From NCBI GenBank assembly GCA_963082975.1, contig OY720344.1, positions 6,063,580 through 6,127,579 of the forward strand: a stretch of DNA of 64,000 nt, in the 5' to 3' direction. Made by a program: the position numbers and the translations under genes. The stretch is from Labia minor. Taxonomy: Eukaryota > Arthropoda > Insecta > Dermaptera > Spongiphoridae. The notes under the pieces were generated by a model. It was given only the letters and a program-made list of their open reading frames with translations. It did not search any database and was not told the origin of the DNA. Within the stretch, counting starts at the first letter, position 1. Each line of letters starts with the position of its first letter. Shown in pieces: positions 37,601-51,700 of the stretch.

Positions 37601-40600
37601 TAAAGAAACTAATGAAATAATTATAAAATATGTATTCATATTCATATGAAATTGATAAAATTAAAAGAGTAGAGTCTACGAGATCTATTTATTTTATTCA
37701 TAGATATACAATTTATTCAATTATACCAAAATATTATTATATTAATATAATGAATAAAATGAACAAGAGTTAAGTGTAAAAATATATAAATTATATAAAG
37801 CTATATTATACATATATTAAAGATAATTTTTAATAAATTGAGATTTATTATAAATATGATAGTACAAGATCATTATTAATTATTATACTTCAATATATAT
37901 ATATATATAATATTTGATATCATTTTGTTTGTTTGTTTTTTTTTTGTTTTTTGTTTTTTTTCTATTTTTGAGCGTGATAATTTTTATGATATTCTTTAAT
38001 TGACATTTTGGAAGATATTCTACAATAAATATAGTGATGGATATTGACAGCTATATAAATATGTATAGAGAAAGAGAGAGAGAGAGAGAGATTGGGGGTG
38101 GGGTGGGAGGGGGGCATTCAAGGCGCCTGAGAGTCGCTCAGGCACCCCGGCAGCCAATTCCCACGACGGGACAGGAGACGACGACAAACACAGGCCCATC
38201 ACTACGTCCTTGGAGACGTGCGAGCAAACAAGGGCTATAGACATTTGGACCAACACAACTTGGCCCTTTGGGGAATCAAGGGAGTCTTCCTATTTTCCAA
38301 ACCCATCTTCTGGACTTCCCAAAACACCCTCATGAGATCAGTGATCATTTATATATCTAAATAATAATAAATTATGATTAATGAGTGAAGGGACACAAAA
38401 GGGAGAGGACTACTACTACATTCTCACTCTTAAGGCATAATAACGAGAAATATTTAACAAAAAAAAAAACAAAAACAAAAACAAAATATAAATTGATAAT
38501 AAATTAGGAATTATCTAATCAAATTATATATCATAATTTTATTATTATTATTATTATTATTAAGTCTCTTAAAGATTGTAATTTATTGTTAATAAATATA
38601 CAATATTATCTTTAATGAAATAGCGAGATGATTAAAATAAATAAAGAAAGAAAGAGCTATTAATAGTCAAATGAATAAATGATGATATTAATAATTTTTA
38701 TGTCAAAGAAATGAAAAATTGATTAAAATTAAAATTAAATTTAAATCAATTTCAATTAATAGAAACAATTTAATAACGAAAGGTAGATCTTTGTATCATC
38801 CATATTATCATTTATAATTTGTTAATTTAATCATAATAATAATAATTATTATTGTTATATCAAAATTTAAAATTAATCATCTACAAATCATCTCTGCATT
38901 TATACTAATCAATATATATAATTTCCTATGTATATACGAGGGTGGGGTAAAAAGTTTCCGGCCTGACCAAGAAAAACGATTGTGTTTTTAAATTTTCAAC
39001 ATTCAAGATAGCTGAGTCCTGTACGATGTCAGCTGAGCGTGTGCGAAATATTTTGCACAAGCCTTTGAATATGCAAAGCTGTGTGCAACGTGGGTGCCGC
39101 ATTTAATAACGTTAGACCAAAAACTACTTCGAAAAACCATTTCGCGCTGTAATAACTGTGGATGAGATTTAAATTAAATTAAATTAATTTTTAATTAATT
39201 AATTTATTTAATTAACTAAATTGGAACACCGTTATGAGAAATGTAACAGTGTTGATGGAGATTATGTTGAAAAATAAAGCAAAAAAATAAAATAAAATTT
39301 AAAAACATCGTTTTTCTTGGTCAGGTCCGAAACTTTTCACCCCACCCTCGTATGTATGTATGAAATATTTTGTAACATTATGAAGTTGGTTACAAATTTA
39401 GAATTGTACAATTTATAATTTTTTAAGAATTTAAAATAAAAAATATTTGAAATACAAATTGAAATATTCTAATTTTTAATATTAATACTATTTTGTATCA
39501 TAAAGAAGAATTTATTAAACATAATAAATATAAAAAGAAACCTATCAAAATTATTAATTTGTTACTAACTTCATTTTTTTTTTAAATTTTGTTTTGTTTT
39601 TATTATAATTATAATATATACCAGCTGGTCAGAGCGCCTTCGGCGCTCTTCACAGCTGGACGGGGGCTCCGCCCCCTGTACCCCCGAGTGGTATATCGTA
39701 TTTGGTTAAAAGTAGTAAAAGGTTTTCATCCATTTTGTTTCAATCATTATATTACATAAAACATTCATTTCTTTTTGTGTTCTTATTTAAAATATATTTT
39801 AATTTAATCAGTAAATTAATTATATATATTATTATTGTAAATGTTATATCTATTTATTTATATAACTCAAAGATACTCGAAAGTTCTTGGCCACATTTCT
39901 CCAAATGTCCCTATTCTGAGCCCTTGTCCCATCTCTCTTACGTCCCTTCCTATGCGTCTTGATTCCCTTTGATAATAATTTTGATGAGATAAGCCTCTTT
40001 ACTGCATGATAACAGGCGTTTCCCGATTGATACCTCGATTTAAATTCTTCTCAAATATTATTATCCTTCGTGATTACATTCAATTTTTCTACATATTCAA
40101 ATTTTACATTTTGTATATTAAGATTTTGTATGTTAATACTGTTCCTCTTTGTCACTAAATATTTTTTCTTATCACTATTAATTTCTTGAGTGTCTGGCCC
40201 TGAGCTTTGTTGATAGTATGTTTGTTTCCTTAGAACCTCCATTAATTTTTCCTCGCTATCTGTAATTGCAATTGCCGAATCTCTTATAATATTTAAAACG
40301 TCTGCTTAGCCTAACTTTTCAATTTTTTTGTTTAATTGCATTTCGACTGATTTTTTCCCAATTTGTGTAATTACATACTCACAACATGCAACATATAATT
40401 GGCCGTGGGAAAAACATGGGGATTGCAAATGAACTCCGCAGCACTTGAGTGTCTGGCCCTGAGCTTTGTTGATAGTATGTTTGTTTCCTTAGAACCTTTA
40501 CCTCCACAAAACATACCCACATTGCACTTTTATAATATATACCGAGACCCTGAGCCTTGCTCGGGACTTAAGTTAAAAAAATGATTCATTATTATTGGAT

Positions 40601-43178
40601 TTGGCTGGTAATATTAATACCTGGGACACCGAGCATTCGCTCTACCCTTTGAAAAATATTGATATACAATTCTTTAATTATTTATTACAATTATTAAATG
40701 TTACACATTTGCATCAATCTGATTAAAATGAATGAACTTGTATAATAATATAATAAGATTAATCCAAGTAATATCGTCTATTTCTATTCGACACTATTTT
40801 CACTCCTTGGGTAGCGGCCCAGTCAATGATCTTATATGTCGCCAAATTCAAAATCAGTGTTTGACACTACAGTTGTAATTGCATATATATATAATTGGCC
40901 TTTTTATAAAAATATATTAAGATCATATAAATTGGAATTTGTCATCCAAAGAATATCTATATTTGTTTTTATTTATAATACACGAAAACATTCAAAATTA
41001 TATGAATAAATAATTTTAATTTTGATCTCATAATTGGATTTTCATTTTCAATTGACGATTTGAATTCATAAAATATTAAAAAAAAACTTTTAAAACTTTT
41101 AAAATTTTTTTCAAGTAAGTATATATGAATATAAGATATATTATGGGTGAATTCAAAATGTATGAAGGGACACATTATATAATATAGATAGATATAACAT
41201 TTACAATAATAATATATATAATTTTATAATATTTACCGGAGTATAATAAATTGATAACGTCATTTAATTCTCCTACTATATATATCGAATCGAATATAAA
41301 GATAAATCTTCTTTTAAACGTTGTGTGAAACAATTTCAAATAATTTAAATGTAAAACTATTAATGAAATAAAAAAAAATCAAATATATGAATATAATATA
41401 AATATTTTTAATTTTATTTTAAGAATAGATATGTATATATCTCACAGGCGGTGGTTGTGACGTCACATATATACATTTAAATTTAGAAGAAAAAAACTAA
41501 TAAAGATGTAGTTTTCCAGAGATGTGGTCAATAAAACTCAATTTTTCTTTATAAATACTATCTCTGTTGTGAATTTCAAAAAAATCGTTAGAGCGGTTTT
41601 TGAGAACAATGAAACAAACAAACAATTTTTACTCGTATAAGAAGATAAGATATATAGAATTTTTTTTTCAATATATTATATTGAAAATATTATATTGAAA
41701 AAAAATTAAAAAAAAATATTACGACGATTTGAATAAATTTTTGAAATTTTACATTTAAACATTGTGTTGTTTTGTAAGTATTTGAAACAAAATTTCCTAT
41801 AAATTATTATTATTAATCAATCTCGTGCGCATAGAAGCCGCCTGTCCCTCCCTCTAAGAAGAGTTTTATGCCTCCGGGAACGGCTAATATTATAATAATT
41901 TTAAATTTCGTTTTGTTGAAAATCGTGTTTTGTTTTAAAAATAAAATAAAAAATGTTGCTATTGTATTGTATATATTCAATGATAATATATTGTAGTATG
42001 AGCAGTGGGGGTCAATCTATAATATCTATCTCGTATCTTCTTCTAATAAACTTGAACCGGTTTGTTATTTTAGTCAATTGACATCATCAATGTATTATGT
42101 ATTAAATAAAAAAAAAATAACTATTCAACTGTAGTTTAAATAAACTATTGTATACTTACATACATTATCAAAATTTTATAATTATATATTATAAATAATA
42201 AATAATTACATAAATTAAATATAGATTAATTCATTTATTGATTTAATTAATGATTGAAGTAGATAATGAGTGGTTAATCAGTGATTTCTTCCTTCTCCTT
42301 CTCCACCTTCATTCACCTTTTCTCCCTACCAAGACAAGCAAGATAGAAAAAAAAAGTAGAGAGGAAAAGGTGTGTTTGAGGGGGGGAGGGGGGGGGGGGG
42401 TAGCGTATTCATTGGAGTAAGACCACTTTTCCATACAGTCTTTCACACACTCCACAAAAAAAAACAATCTTTTAATAAATAAATTAATTGATGATTGACA
42501 TTAATTAATAAAATAAGTTGACCTGTGGCCAGGTCCGAACCGACCGACTGTTTGAAATAAATTAATTTCCAGCTACAGAAACAATTTCAAATAATTTTAA
42601 TATATCTATTAATGTAATAAAAAACAGATAGGCATATAACATAAATATTTTTAATTTTATTTTATTTATAATATATATGCAAGACCAGGCTGTGACGTCA
42701 TGAATGGCTGGATGACGTCATATAATTTTAAATCAAAAACTAATAAATAAAATTTTTCTCGAGGATAAAACAAATACAAAGTGCATGATTCGTGGTGATA
42801 TATAAAAAAATCTCCTTTGGTGTGAAAATAACCCTTTCCTTCCTATCGTCGATCGCTAATACTACCACTTCCGGTTTCCGGAATTGCACCAAAAATTGAT
42901 CAATTCATCCCACTGATGCATTAAGTAAATATACCAAATTTCATCAAAATCGGTTGAGCCGTTCAGGCTGTACACATCTATACGGACGGACGGACGGACG
43001 GACAGACATCATGCTAAAAATACTTTTTTCTGTTAAGAAAATGCATGATTCGTGGAGATATGTAAAAATCTCCACATGTGAAATTTGGTGTGAAAACAAT
43101 ACCTCCCTTACTATCGTCGGTCGGTAAAAATCCAAAAATATCATATTATAGAATCTCAAAAAATATATTTTACTAATA

Positions 43179-43209
<31 letters not shown>

Positions 43210-46200
43210 AGTAATAGTAGTAGTAAAAAAAGTGTTATGTATATCTATTAATTAAATAATTAAATTAAATTCAAGAAAATCTATCAAGTATAATCTCTCT
43301 TATTTAATTAAATTATATTCTTTAAAGCCTTTTAGTATATAATAGAAAAATCTTAAATTTAATATAAATAATTAATTGTAATATTAAGTTTATAAAAATT
43401 ATAATAAATAAATAATAATAATACATTTTTTTCTACAAATGTCTAATTCATTTTTATTAAATAAATAAATTTTATAAATTTTTATTATTATTATAATTAT
43501 TATTAAAATTTATAAGATTTTTATTATGTATTTGTTTTAAAAAATATTTAAAATTATTTAATTTATATTTTTTATTTTTTATTTTTTTTTTAAAGAAAAA
43601 TGAGAATTTAGCTATTAGATAGATTGATGAATGCATGAAAAATATCACACATTTTAATTTATATTAATTAGAATTAATAAATAATTTTTATTAATTATTC
43701 ATTTTCTATATATATATATATATATATTATGATACAATTGTTTGAACAATCAAAACAATGTACAATTAGATAGGTACTCGTTGTGTATTTCTATTTTCTC
43801 CATATTTTCGCCATATTTTCCTCTCTCCATTGACCATACCTCGCATCTATAAGTGAGGACTGACTCAACCATTCTTTTTTTTCTTACTAGTATTACTAAT
43901 ACCTTTGTCTTAACATACGAGTCTACTGTTGGGAGTATCTATGATCTTCACTGCCTCTTGTATTATAAATCGAATGTTTTGTCCTCCTGTTTCTTTTGTA
44001 CTCACCAACGCTCCAAGATATTTTTTAAATTTCCACCTGTTTCACTCGTATCCCGTCATCCATCATCAAATCCAATCTTGTATTGGAGTTTATCACAATA
44101 TTATTCAATTTTATCTAAACTAACCTCCATACCCCATTAATTATATTCTGTATATTGTTTTTACTATCTCGCCAGAGATAGTATTGCGATCACGAAAATT
44201 TTCGATGTTGAGATTTTGATGTTTTTATACGTTTTGAAGGTTCCTGAATCATTTTCACTAAGGTTGAGAAAAATGTCTGTGTGTGTGTATGTGTGTGTGT
44301 ATGTGTGTGTGTATGTGTGTGTGTATGTATGTAGGCAAGATTACGCAAAAACGGTTTGAGCTAGAATGATGAAATTTGGTACATGGACATTATTCAAAAT
44401 TCATAGTTTTCTATCAACTTTTGAGAAATGTAGGTCAACCGGAAGAGGGTCATTACCTACAACGTTTTGATTTTTTTTCCTCTAAAGTGACCGTAAAAAT
44501 AAAAATATATGTTTGATAATTTTTCACATGATTAATAATTGTATAAAACTGCTATATATAGAATTTCAGCTTGATTGAATTGCTGAAAGTACCAGAATTA
44601 ATTTTTTAACACTGCATATCTCACGCGCCAACACGTGCCATGGTGCCATCAACAAAAAGCCAAACATGCGCTGGTTTAATATTTATTATTTATAATTTAT
44701 AATTAATTAAATTTAATTTAAAAATAATATATTATGTTATTTAATCCAATTCAAATTGCGAGATAGTCGAGTGGAGACACTCCAGCTAATTTTTAGCATA
44801 AACTCCAATCGTCGGCGAAACTTAAGGGGAATAGGCGGACTTCGTTGATGGGTCCTCTTGGCAAGTTCTTTGGAGATAAGAATGGAAAGAGATTACACCC
44901 CTGTCTAAGTCTCATCAAACAGCCACCCTTTCCTTTATACGAGGTCTGTTTAAAAGAAAAGGTGAATTTTGAATTTTCGCGGGCTGTGTACATTCGATTA
45001 TCGAAAGTTTTTTTTTTTTTGTTATGTTGGTACACATATGTTTCTCATATACTGACATTATCAGCCATTTTGGATTAGTAGTTTGTTTTTGTTTTGTTTT
45101 TTTGTTTGTTTGTTATTTTTTGACAACTGAAATAGTTGTGACTAACTATTTTGTGTGTTCTTCGATTTTTTAAAGAATCTGTATTAAATTTTGCGTTAAA
45201 AATGGAATAAAGTGCTCCAACGCACTTAAAATGTTTGTGGCATTGGGCGAGTCTACTTTGTCTCAAAAAAATGTTAATAAGTGTTAAAGTAGCGCGCCAA
45301 GTTCGATCCAATGTGAAGGTTTTGCTCACTGATTTCTTCGATTACAGTGGTGGTGTGCATCACTGAGTACTTGCCAACAGGTCGTACTGTTATTAAGGAA
45401 TACGGCTCACCAGGTCACACATCAATGCTTGTTCGTGACATTTTGGCCAAAAACACAACACAGTAATCAACTAATTTTATGGCGGAGATAAAGATAAAAA
45501 AATCAACATGTATATTATATTTAAAATAAATTTAATTAATTATATAAATTGGGTTAATTAATTAAATTAATTTAGAAAAATTAAATTTACGGTAGGTTAA
45601 GTATTGTTATTAAATTTAATTAATTAATTAATTAATTAATTAACATATAATAAATTTAAATTTAAAACCTTTACCTTTTCATTTTTAAGTCAAAATTTAA
45701 AAATTTAAAAAAATTATTTGCCTGTTTGGCTTTTAATTGATGTCACCACGTCACTTGCTTGAGCGTGATTGGCTGTCACCGTGTTAAAAAATTAATTTCG
45801 GTACTTTCAACAATTCAATCATGCTGAAATTCTATATATTGCAGTTTTATACAATTTTTAATCATGTGAAAAGATATCAAACATATATCTTTAATTTTAC
45901 GGTCACTTTAGAGGAAAAAAAATCAAAACTAGACGGGGGCTCCGTCCCCTGTACCCCCGAGTGGTACATAGTATTTGGTTGAAAGTAGTAAAAGGTTTTC
46001 ATCCATTTTGTTTCAATCCTTATATTACATAAAACATTCATTTCTTTTTGTGTTCTTATTCAAAATCTATTTTAATTTAATCAGTAAATTAATTATATAT
46101 ATTATTATTGTATATGGGGTATATCTATCTATCTATCTATCTATGTGGCTCAAAGATACTCGAAAGTTCTTGGTCAGAAACAACTACATTTCTCCAAGTG

Positions 46201-48745
46201 TCCCTATCCTGAGCCCTTGTCCCATCTCTCTTACGTCCCTCCCTACTCGTCTTTGGTTTTCCAAGCGGACGTTTTCCAATCGGTCTCCCCACCAATATCT
46301 TTTTCCTCTCCCTTTCTAGCCACGTGTCCTGCCTAAGGCAACTTTTTCCCTTTTATATCCCTAACTATTTCTGAAGATGCAGAGGCCATGCAATTTCTTG
46401 TTATGCAATCTCCCCCATTCCCCGGTGACCTCATCTTTCTTTGGCCAATAAATGCGAGGAAGAATCCTATTCTCAAATACTCTGAATCTACTCTCATCTC
46501 CCAGAGTCATAGACCATGCCTCCCACCCATATAATGCAACAGGCAAAATAATTTTTTTATATATTCCCTTTGATAATAATTTTGAAGAGATAAGCCTCTT
46601 TATTGAAAAGATAACAGGCGTTTCCCGATTGCAACCCCGATTTAAATTCTTCTCAAATATTATTATCCTTCGTGATTACATTCAATTTTTCTACATATTC
46701 AAATTCTACATTTTGTATCTTAAGATTTTGTATGTTAATACTCTTCCTCTTTGTTGTTACTAAATATTTTTTCTTATCACTATTAACATCAAACCTCCAT
46801 TAATTTTTCCTCGCTATCTGCAATTGCAATTTCCTAATCTCCTATTATATTTAAGTCGCCTGGGTAACCTAATATTTTACAATTGATTTCCGCATCTTAT
46901 TCTTTCTTTACTACCTTCAAGACAAATTTGAAGATCAAAATTTGAAAAAGTTTATGCTGATCTATATTGAGTCATGTGTATGTTTTACTAAAGTCTACAA
47001 ATAATTAGTGAACAGAAATATTGAATTCGCAGTTTTTTTTCCTAATATCTGTCATAATGAAAATATCTTAATTAATGTTGATCGATTTGGCCTGAACCCG
47101 CAATGATATCAACTAATATTTCCTCCGCCTATGGTTCTTAAGTATTTTCTATGTTATAATAGTGAAATAGAGTATAATATTTCTTGATCATTACATTTTG
47201 GTATTTTATTTTCATTGCTAGATTATTATTGAATATTTTTAATTATAATGAAACTTGAGAAAATGCAAAAATAAAGACTTGAGACAATTTATAAAAATTA
47301 ACGGTATAAAACTATAGATAAATTACCAATACATATATACATTCATTAATAGTATTAATTTAAATTAATTGATTTATTTGTTGTTTTTTTAATATTAAGA
47401 TCATTTATTAATTTTTTTAGATCATAGTTATTTTCCTCCCTTAAAAGAAACTTATCTAATTCTGTGGTGCTGGGGGATTTGAAAATTATTAGTCGCAATA
47501 TGAAGATTTCGCTTACAGTTTCTGTCATGTCCGACCTCCGTCCAACAGTTATTTCCTCAAGTTTCTTGATTCTCTTAATCATGTGATCTATATATTTAAT
47601 TTTTTTTGATTCATTGTAATAAAATTTAAACAAATAAAAATTTTCACTTTGTTAATTTATATAAATTTCAATTTAAACTGATTGTGAGTGATACGCTTTG
47701 CCAATACTCTGAATAATTTGTGTATAGAAATATTGAATGTTCTTAGCGAGATTTTTTAACCTTTCACTTTCAAATAGAAAAGAAATAATATTCAAATATA
47801 TAGAAAGAATAAATAAATTAATAAATTAAATATGATCTAAATATTTTATTAAATTAATTAAAATGGGAACTTTTAGAATAAATGATTTAATTGAATTGAT
47901 ATTTAAATATTAGAATTTAAAATAAAAAGTGAAATTTTATAATAATTCTTTGATTGGGAATCGCTATGATAATTCATTGTTTAAAATGATTCCGCTAGGG
48001 ACAGTGAGCCGCGAGATGCTCTTGAATGAACAACACGGAGAATTATATAAACTTTAAAAAATTAATTTCTGCGGTTATTGATAAGATATTAATAAAATTT
48101 ATAGCCTATGTTACTCTAGAGGTATATAAGAATATTGTGATGTATTTTCATAGAAATCGGTTCAGCCAATTCTGAGTCTATAAAATAGTAATTTTCCGGG
48201 CAGACAGACATACATGAAAAATTCTAAAGTCACTTTTGGATTCTAGAGGTCATGAAACGCGAAGATATGCAAATATTTTTAAATCCTGAGCAATGTGCAG
48301 ACAAAAACCTTTTTATATATATATAGATTTAGAATATAAACACAACGCTATTAATAAATAATAAGTAACTCTCATTTATTCAATTCTATTATCTTATAAT
48401 TTCAGAATCGTTTAAGGTTTCTAGATTCAAATCATCTAATTACATCATCTGATAATATATCTATGTAGTATATAACATTTGTAACAAATTTCATACAATT
48501 GGGTATAATTAATTTTTATAGATAATTTTGAAAAGAATTGGAATTTGGTAAATCTAAATTTATATTATATTATAGGTAGGTAAATGAAATGAAATGAATC
48601 ATGTTTTTGTGTTTTATTACTTTGATTTTTTATTATTTTTTTTTTTTATTATTTTAAGTAGACCTTGGAATTTGTTAACGAATCCCATTCATACAAGATT
48701 AAGGTCATTTAATGATTTAAAAGTTATTGGTAAATGAAAAAAAAA

Positions 48746-48780
<35 letters not shown>

Positions 48781-51700
48781 TAAATTCAATGGTGGGGATG
48801 AGTGTAAAAACCAAGTGACGAATGGGAAAGTATTATACGCAAAAAGTAGAAAAAGAAGAAGAAGAAGAAGAGAAGCTGCGAGAGAGCCGAACGGCCGGAT
48901 TCCTTTGAAATGAAAAACTTGCTCGCCCAGGCGAACCCAACCAACCAACCAACCAACTAGCCTATATTCGCACAACACAATGTCCATTATTTTTGACATA
49001 TGAATAGATATTCGGGACCGTGAACAATTCTCTTAACCTGAAAGGAATATTTTATATAAATCGTTGCTTGAAAAAGACAACTTTAAAGGAGATCAAACCG
49101 TGAGAAGAAGGTGCATTCGTTGGATAAGAGAGAGAGAAAAAACATATTCAGATAGAAATGACTAGAGGAGAAAAAGATGGAAGGGGGGGGGAAACAAGAA
49201 AAAATAATGTAATCATTTTATCATTTTATTTTTTTAATTATGTTACTTAAAATGATAATTAAATTTAAAAAAACTAACAAACAAACAACTTTTAGAGAAT
49301 TAAACCTGAGAAAAGGAAAGACCCGGAAGAAATATGGGAAAAATAAAAAAAAAGTATTAAAAGGGGAGTATGCAAATAGTATAGATTTTAAAAATAATAA
49401 AAAGAATAAATCATAGTTTGATGAGGAATGTTTAGAATTAATAGAGATTAAGAAAAAAGCAGGAGGCAGCTAGCCGAGAGTGTAGTGTAGGAATTTTCTA
49501 CACAAGAAGTTGGCGTTCGATTCCAACTAAGAACAATTTTTCAAATAAAATTAAATTTAACATCAGCTGCCTGCGGCTCCAGGAACTGTCAGTTCCTGGT
49601 TGTACACATGCGGAAGGTAACGGGAAACCACCGCATTAACATTATTCCCAAAAAAAATCATCATGGCTGGGGCAGCTTCTAAGGTTATCCTATTCATGAT
49701 GATAGCCAAACTCCGAAAGGGAGACGACACCTTAAGAAGAAGAAGAAAAAAGCAAAATTTAATAGTATATGCAAAGTGGATAAGTTAGAATATATTAATA
49801 ACAGGAAAATAATGACGAATGTCATTAAAAACAAAAAGAAAAAGCGAAATTCTAAAAAATAAAATATTAGAGATAGAGGAAAGGGACCACATCAAGAATA
49901 GTAGAGATTTATATTTATGAAATAAAAATATCAAAAAGGGTTATCAGGCACGATTAGACTTGATTAGATAATTAGATGATAATAATTTAATAAAACAAAT
50001 GGATGATATTAAAAATAAATGGAGAAACTATATTGAAAAATTATTAAACTCATTCGGAAGTAAGTGAACAGAAATCTTAACGGTAGACTCAGCAGAAATT
50101 AATTTAGAAGAACCAACGTTATATGAGATAGAAATGAAAATGGGGAAATTTAAAAATAATAAAGCACCGGAAATTGATGGGGATACCTGCAGAATTAATC
50201 AAGTAGATTGTATGCACAAATTAGTACTTTCAATTTGGCATAAGTAAAAGATCCCATTAGAATGGCAGGAGGTAATCCTCATCCCATATTTCAAACAAAA
50301 AAAGGAAATAGAACAGTCTTCAATAAACTACAGGAAAATTTCTATTTTGTCGATATCGTATAAAAGATTCTCTCGAATATCATTATTATTATTATTAGCT
50401 TGCTTCTGGATCACGCAAAGCTCACATTTTTTGCATTCATATATTTCCATTCATCTAATTATCTTTGTAAGATCTTCTTAGCTTGCTAAATCATTTTTAT
50501 TCTTTCACTATGGTCCTTCCCTGATTGGATAAGGGTATTGATGTTGAATGTTCCTTTGGTATTAACTTTATTTTTATTTCTTGTACTTGTGAAGGTCCTT
50601 GTCTTTTAGAATCCAAATGCCCAGTTGTTTGGGTACCACCTAGACTATTACTGTTATTCCTATCATGATCTGTAGTTGCTTGAAGTGAAGTAGTTCTTTC
50701 TGCTAGTGCAGGGTTGTGTAGTACTCGGGTTTGTCAGTTGCTGGATCGGGAGCAGCTAATATTAAATTGAATTAATTATAAAAGTCTGTTCTTGGCAGAA
50801 TTCAAAATCCAACTTCTAGTGTAGAAAGTTGACAACTTTTCACCCTCAGCCATGCTGCTTTCGAATATTATTTTATTAAAATAGAGGAAATAATAGGAGA
50901 TTATCAATGAAGCCAAACTGATCAACTAATCAATCAGATATTTTCATTGAGGCAGATATTAGAAAAAAATATTTCTGTTCACCAATTATTTGTAGACTTT
51001 AGTAAAACTCTTTAAATCGATAAAACTGTAACAAATATTAATTTCAGTGGGAATTTCAAAAAAAAATTAGCACGTATGATTCAAATTTGTCTTGACGGTA
51101 GTAAAGGAAGTATAAAATGCAGTTATGAATTATATCAGAAACTTTTGAACGAAATAGGCTAAAACAAGGACACGCTCTTTCGCCAATTTTATTTAACTTA
51201 GCATTAGAATACGTGATTGACAAATTGGAAAGATATCGAATTAGGCAAAAAAAAATCTAAGTATTAGGTTATGCGGACGATTTAAATATAATAGGAGACT
51301 CAATAAACTAAATTAAAGATGCTGTGAATAGAGTGAAATAATATTAACACATAAAATCTTAACATACGAAACGTAGAATTTAAAAATGTAGAAAAAGTTA
51401 AATGTTTAATTGTGTATTCAGGAATAATAATAAATATTCGAGAAGAATTTAAATCGAAGTTGCAATTTGGTAACGCTTGTTATCATGCAACAAAGGGGCT
51501 TATTTCGTCAAAATTATTATCAAAGGGAATAAAAATTAAAATTTCTAAAACAATTTATGGACTAAAGAAAGATGAGGTCATCGGAGACTGCATAACGAGG
51601 AATTGCATGACCTCTATACATCTGCAGACATAGTTAGGGTTATAAAACTGAGAAGGCTGCGGCATGTGGCTAGAATGGGAGAGGAAAGAATGACGAAAAA

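Larger units (their letters stand above)
39620..40660 (-). mobile_element. Helitron-LINE chimera with helicase fragment
   Basis: On the minus strand the element ends with the hairpin GAGCGCC-gaa-GGCGCTC (39648-39632), then CTGGT at 39624-39620, fitting the CTRRT Helitron rule. Upstream lie LINE-derived sequence (39700-40290) and, at about 40500-40370, a Helitron helicase piece. Family F sequence (40590-40652) is at the far end. The 5' terminus is not identified. Confidence 0.65.

Noticed and set aside
49462-49540. A functional tRNA gene
   Set aside because: A and B boxes are present but the acceptor stem does not close, and it is the head of a repeated SINE.
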